In this document: positions 63,844 through 64,000 of the stretch, piece after piece
Numbering within the stretch: position 1 is the stretch's first letter
How the letters are laid out: every line of letters starts with the position of its first letter
Assembly: GCF_047824785.1 (NCBI RefSeq)
Contig: NZ_CP181167.1
Coordinates: 1,054,001-1,118,000, forward strand
Length of the DNA stretch: 64,000 bases
Source of the DNA: Nitrobacter sp039808345
GTDB taxonomy: Bacteria; Pseudomonadota; Alphaproteobacteria; Rhizobiales; Xanthobacteraceae
Direction: 5' to 3'
Translations under genes and position numbers: made by a program
The notes under the pieces: model-generated
Told to the model about the DNA's origin: nothing
The model's input: the letters and a program-made list of their open reading frames with translations, nothing else
Databases searched by the model: none

Positions 63844-64000
63844 CAGATGGTTCTCCTAAGGCTGTCATAACGGGCACAGTCGGCGATCGGCGCATGGCGC
63901 AGGATCAGCGCCGCGGGAGTGAGGATGTTGGCTGGTGGAGCGGGTTCGCGTTGACGGGCCAGGATGTTGAGCACGACGTCAGCGGAATGAACGCCATGAG
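63843..64000 (-). CDS. istA: IS21-family transposase IstA, C-terminal part (runs off the window)
   Basis: The minus strand from 64000 reads HGVHSADVVLNILARQREP and ends RYDSLRRTI, as IstA. Only 51 codons are visible. It is read in the same direction as istB and the istA start at the left edge of the window. Confidence 0.85.
   Translation of the reverse strand, partial: HGVHSADVVLNILARQREPAPPANILTPAALILRHAPIADCARYDSLRRTI

Overview
The window is alphaproteobacterial, from the Bradyrhizobium/Nitrobacter group and almost certainly Nitrobacter. The decisive evidence is a complete nitrite oxidoreductase (NXR) operon at 34.5-46.0 kb in the order known for Nitrobacter: a diheme cytochrome c, nxrA, an FKBP-type isomerase (nxrX), nxrB, a NarJ-like chaperone, a NarI-like heme b subunit, a NarK-type transporter and a SLAC1/TehA-type anion channel. 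The high-GC housekeeping genes around it (etfBA, ctaCDBGE with SURF1, group III truncated hemoglobin with NsrR) fit the same group.

Layout. 1-0.24 kb: end of an IS21 element that continues out of the window. 0.26-1.42 kb: an HNH-like gene beside tRNA-Leu(CAA) and the 5' half of a second tRNA-Leu. 1.7-21.2 kb: chromosomal genes, including a DsbB/DsbA pair, small secreted proteins, a hemoglobin/NsrR nitric-oxide module with a palindromic operator candidate, a DegP-like protein without its catalytic triad, two histidine kinases, DNA repair and tRNA modification enzymes, cobalamin adenosyltransferase, electron transfer flavoprotein, hydroxybutyryl-CoA dehydrogenase, a His-rich CobW GTPase and a lone P-loop NTPase. 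21.8-28.4 kb: aa3 cytochrome c oxidase genes with assembly factors (ctaC, ctaD, ctaB, coxF, ctaG, ctaE, DUF983, SURF1). 28.4-31.0 kb: a bo3-type quinol oxidase pair (cyoB, cyoC) with no cyoA or cyoD. 31.4-33.8 kb: a membrane glycosyltransferase and a phage-like gene. 34.5-46.0 kb: the NXR operon.

From 46.0 kb on the window is a mobile mosaic. Broken IS5, IS630 and IS3 genes come first. Next is initiator tRNA-fMet, into whose 3' end a large serine recombinase gene runs tail to tail, the mark of a tRNA-integrated island. The island carries a GNAT/DUF1778 toxin-antitoxin pair and a ParB gene cut off and joined to the last 50 codons of exbD. Then tonB and ialB follow, then a conjugation cluster (DUF2285-like gene, LysR, trbB-C-D-E-J-K) whose trbL is interrupted by an IS21 remnant, followed by IS110 and a second IS21 copy leaving the window.

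How it works together: NXR oxidises nitrite at the inner face of the membrane; electrons should pass through the diheme cytochrome c to soluble cytochrome c and the aa3 oxidase encoded 12 kb upstream. The narK-like and SLAC1-like genes probably move nitrite and nitrate. NsrR, the hemoglobin and perhaps the small broken ORF between them answer nitric oxide, a by-product of this metabolism. Dsb, TonB and IalB proteins serve the envelope. All functional names rest on recognising protein families by eye; no searches were run.
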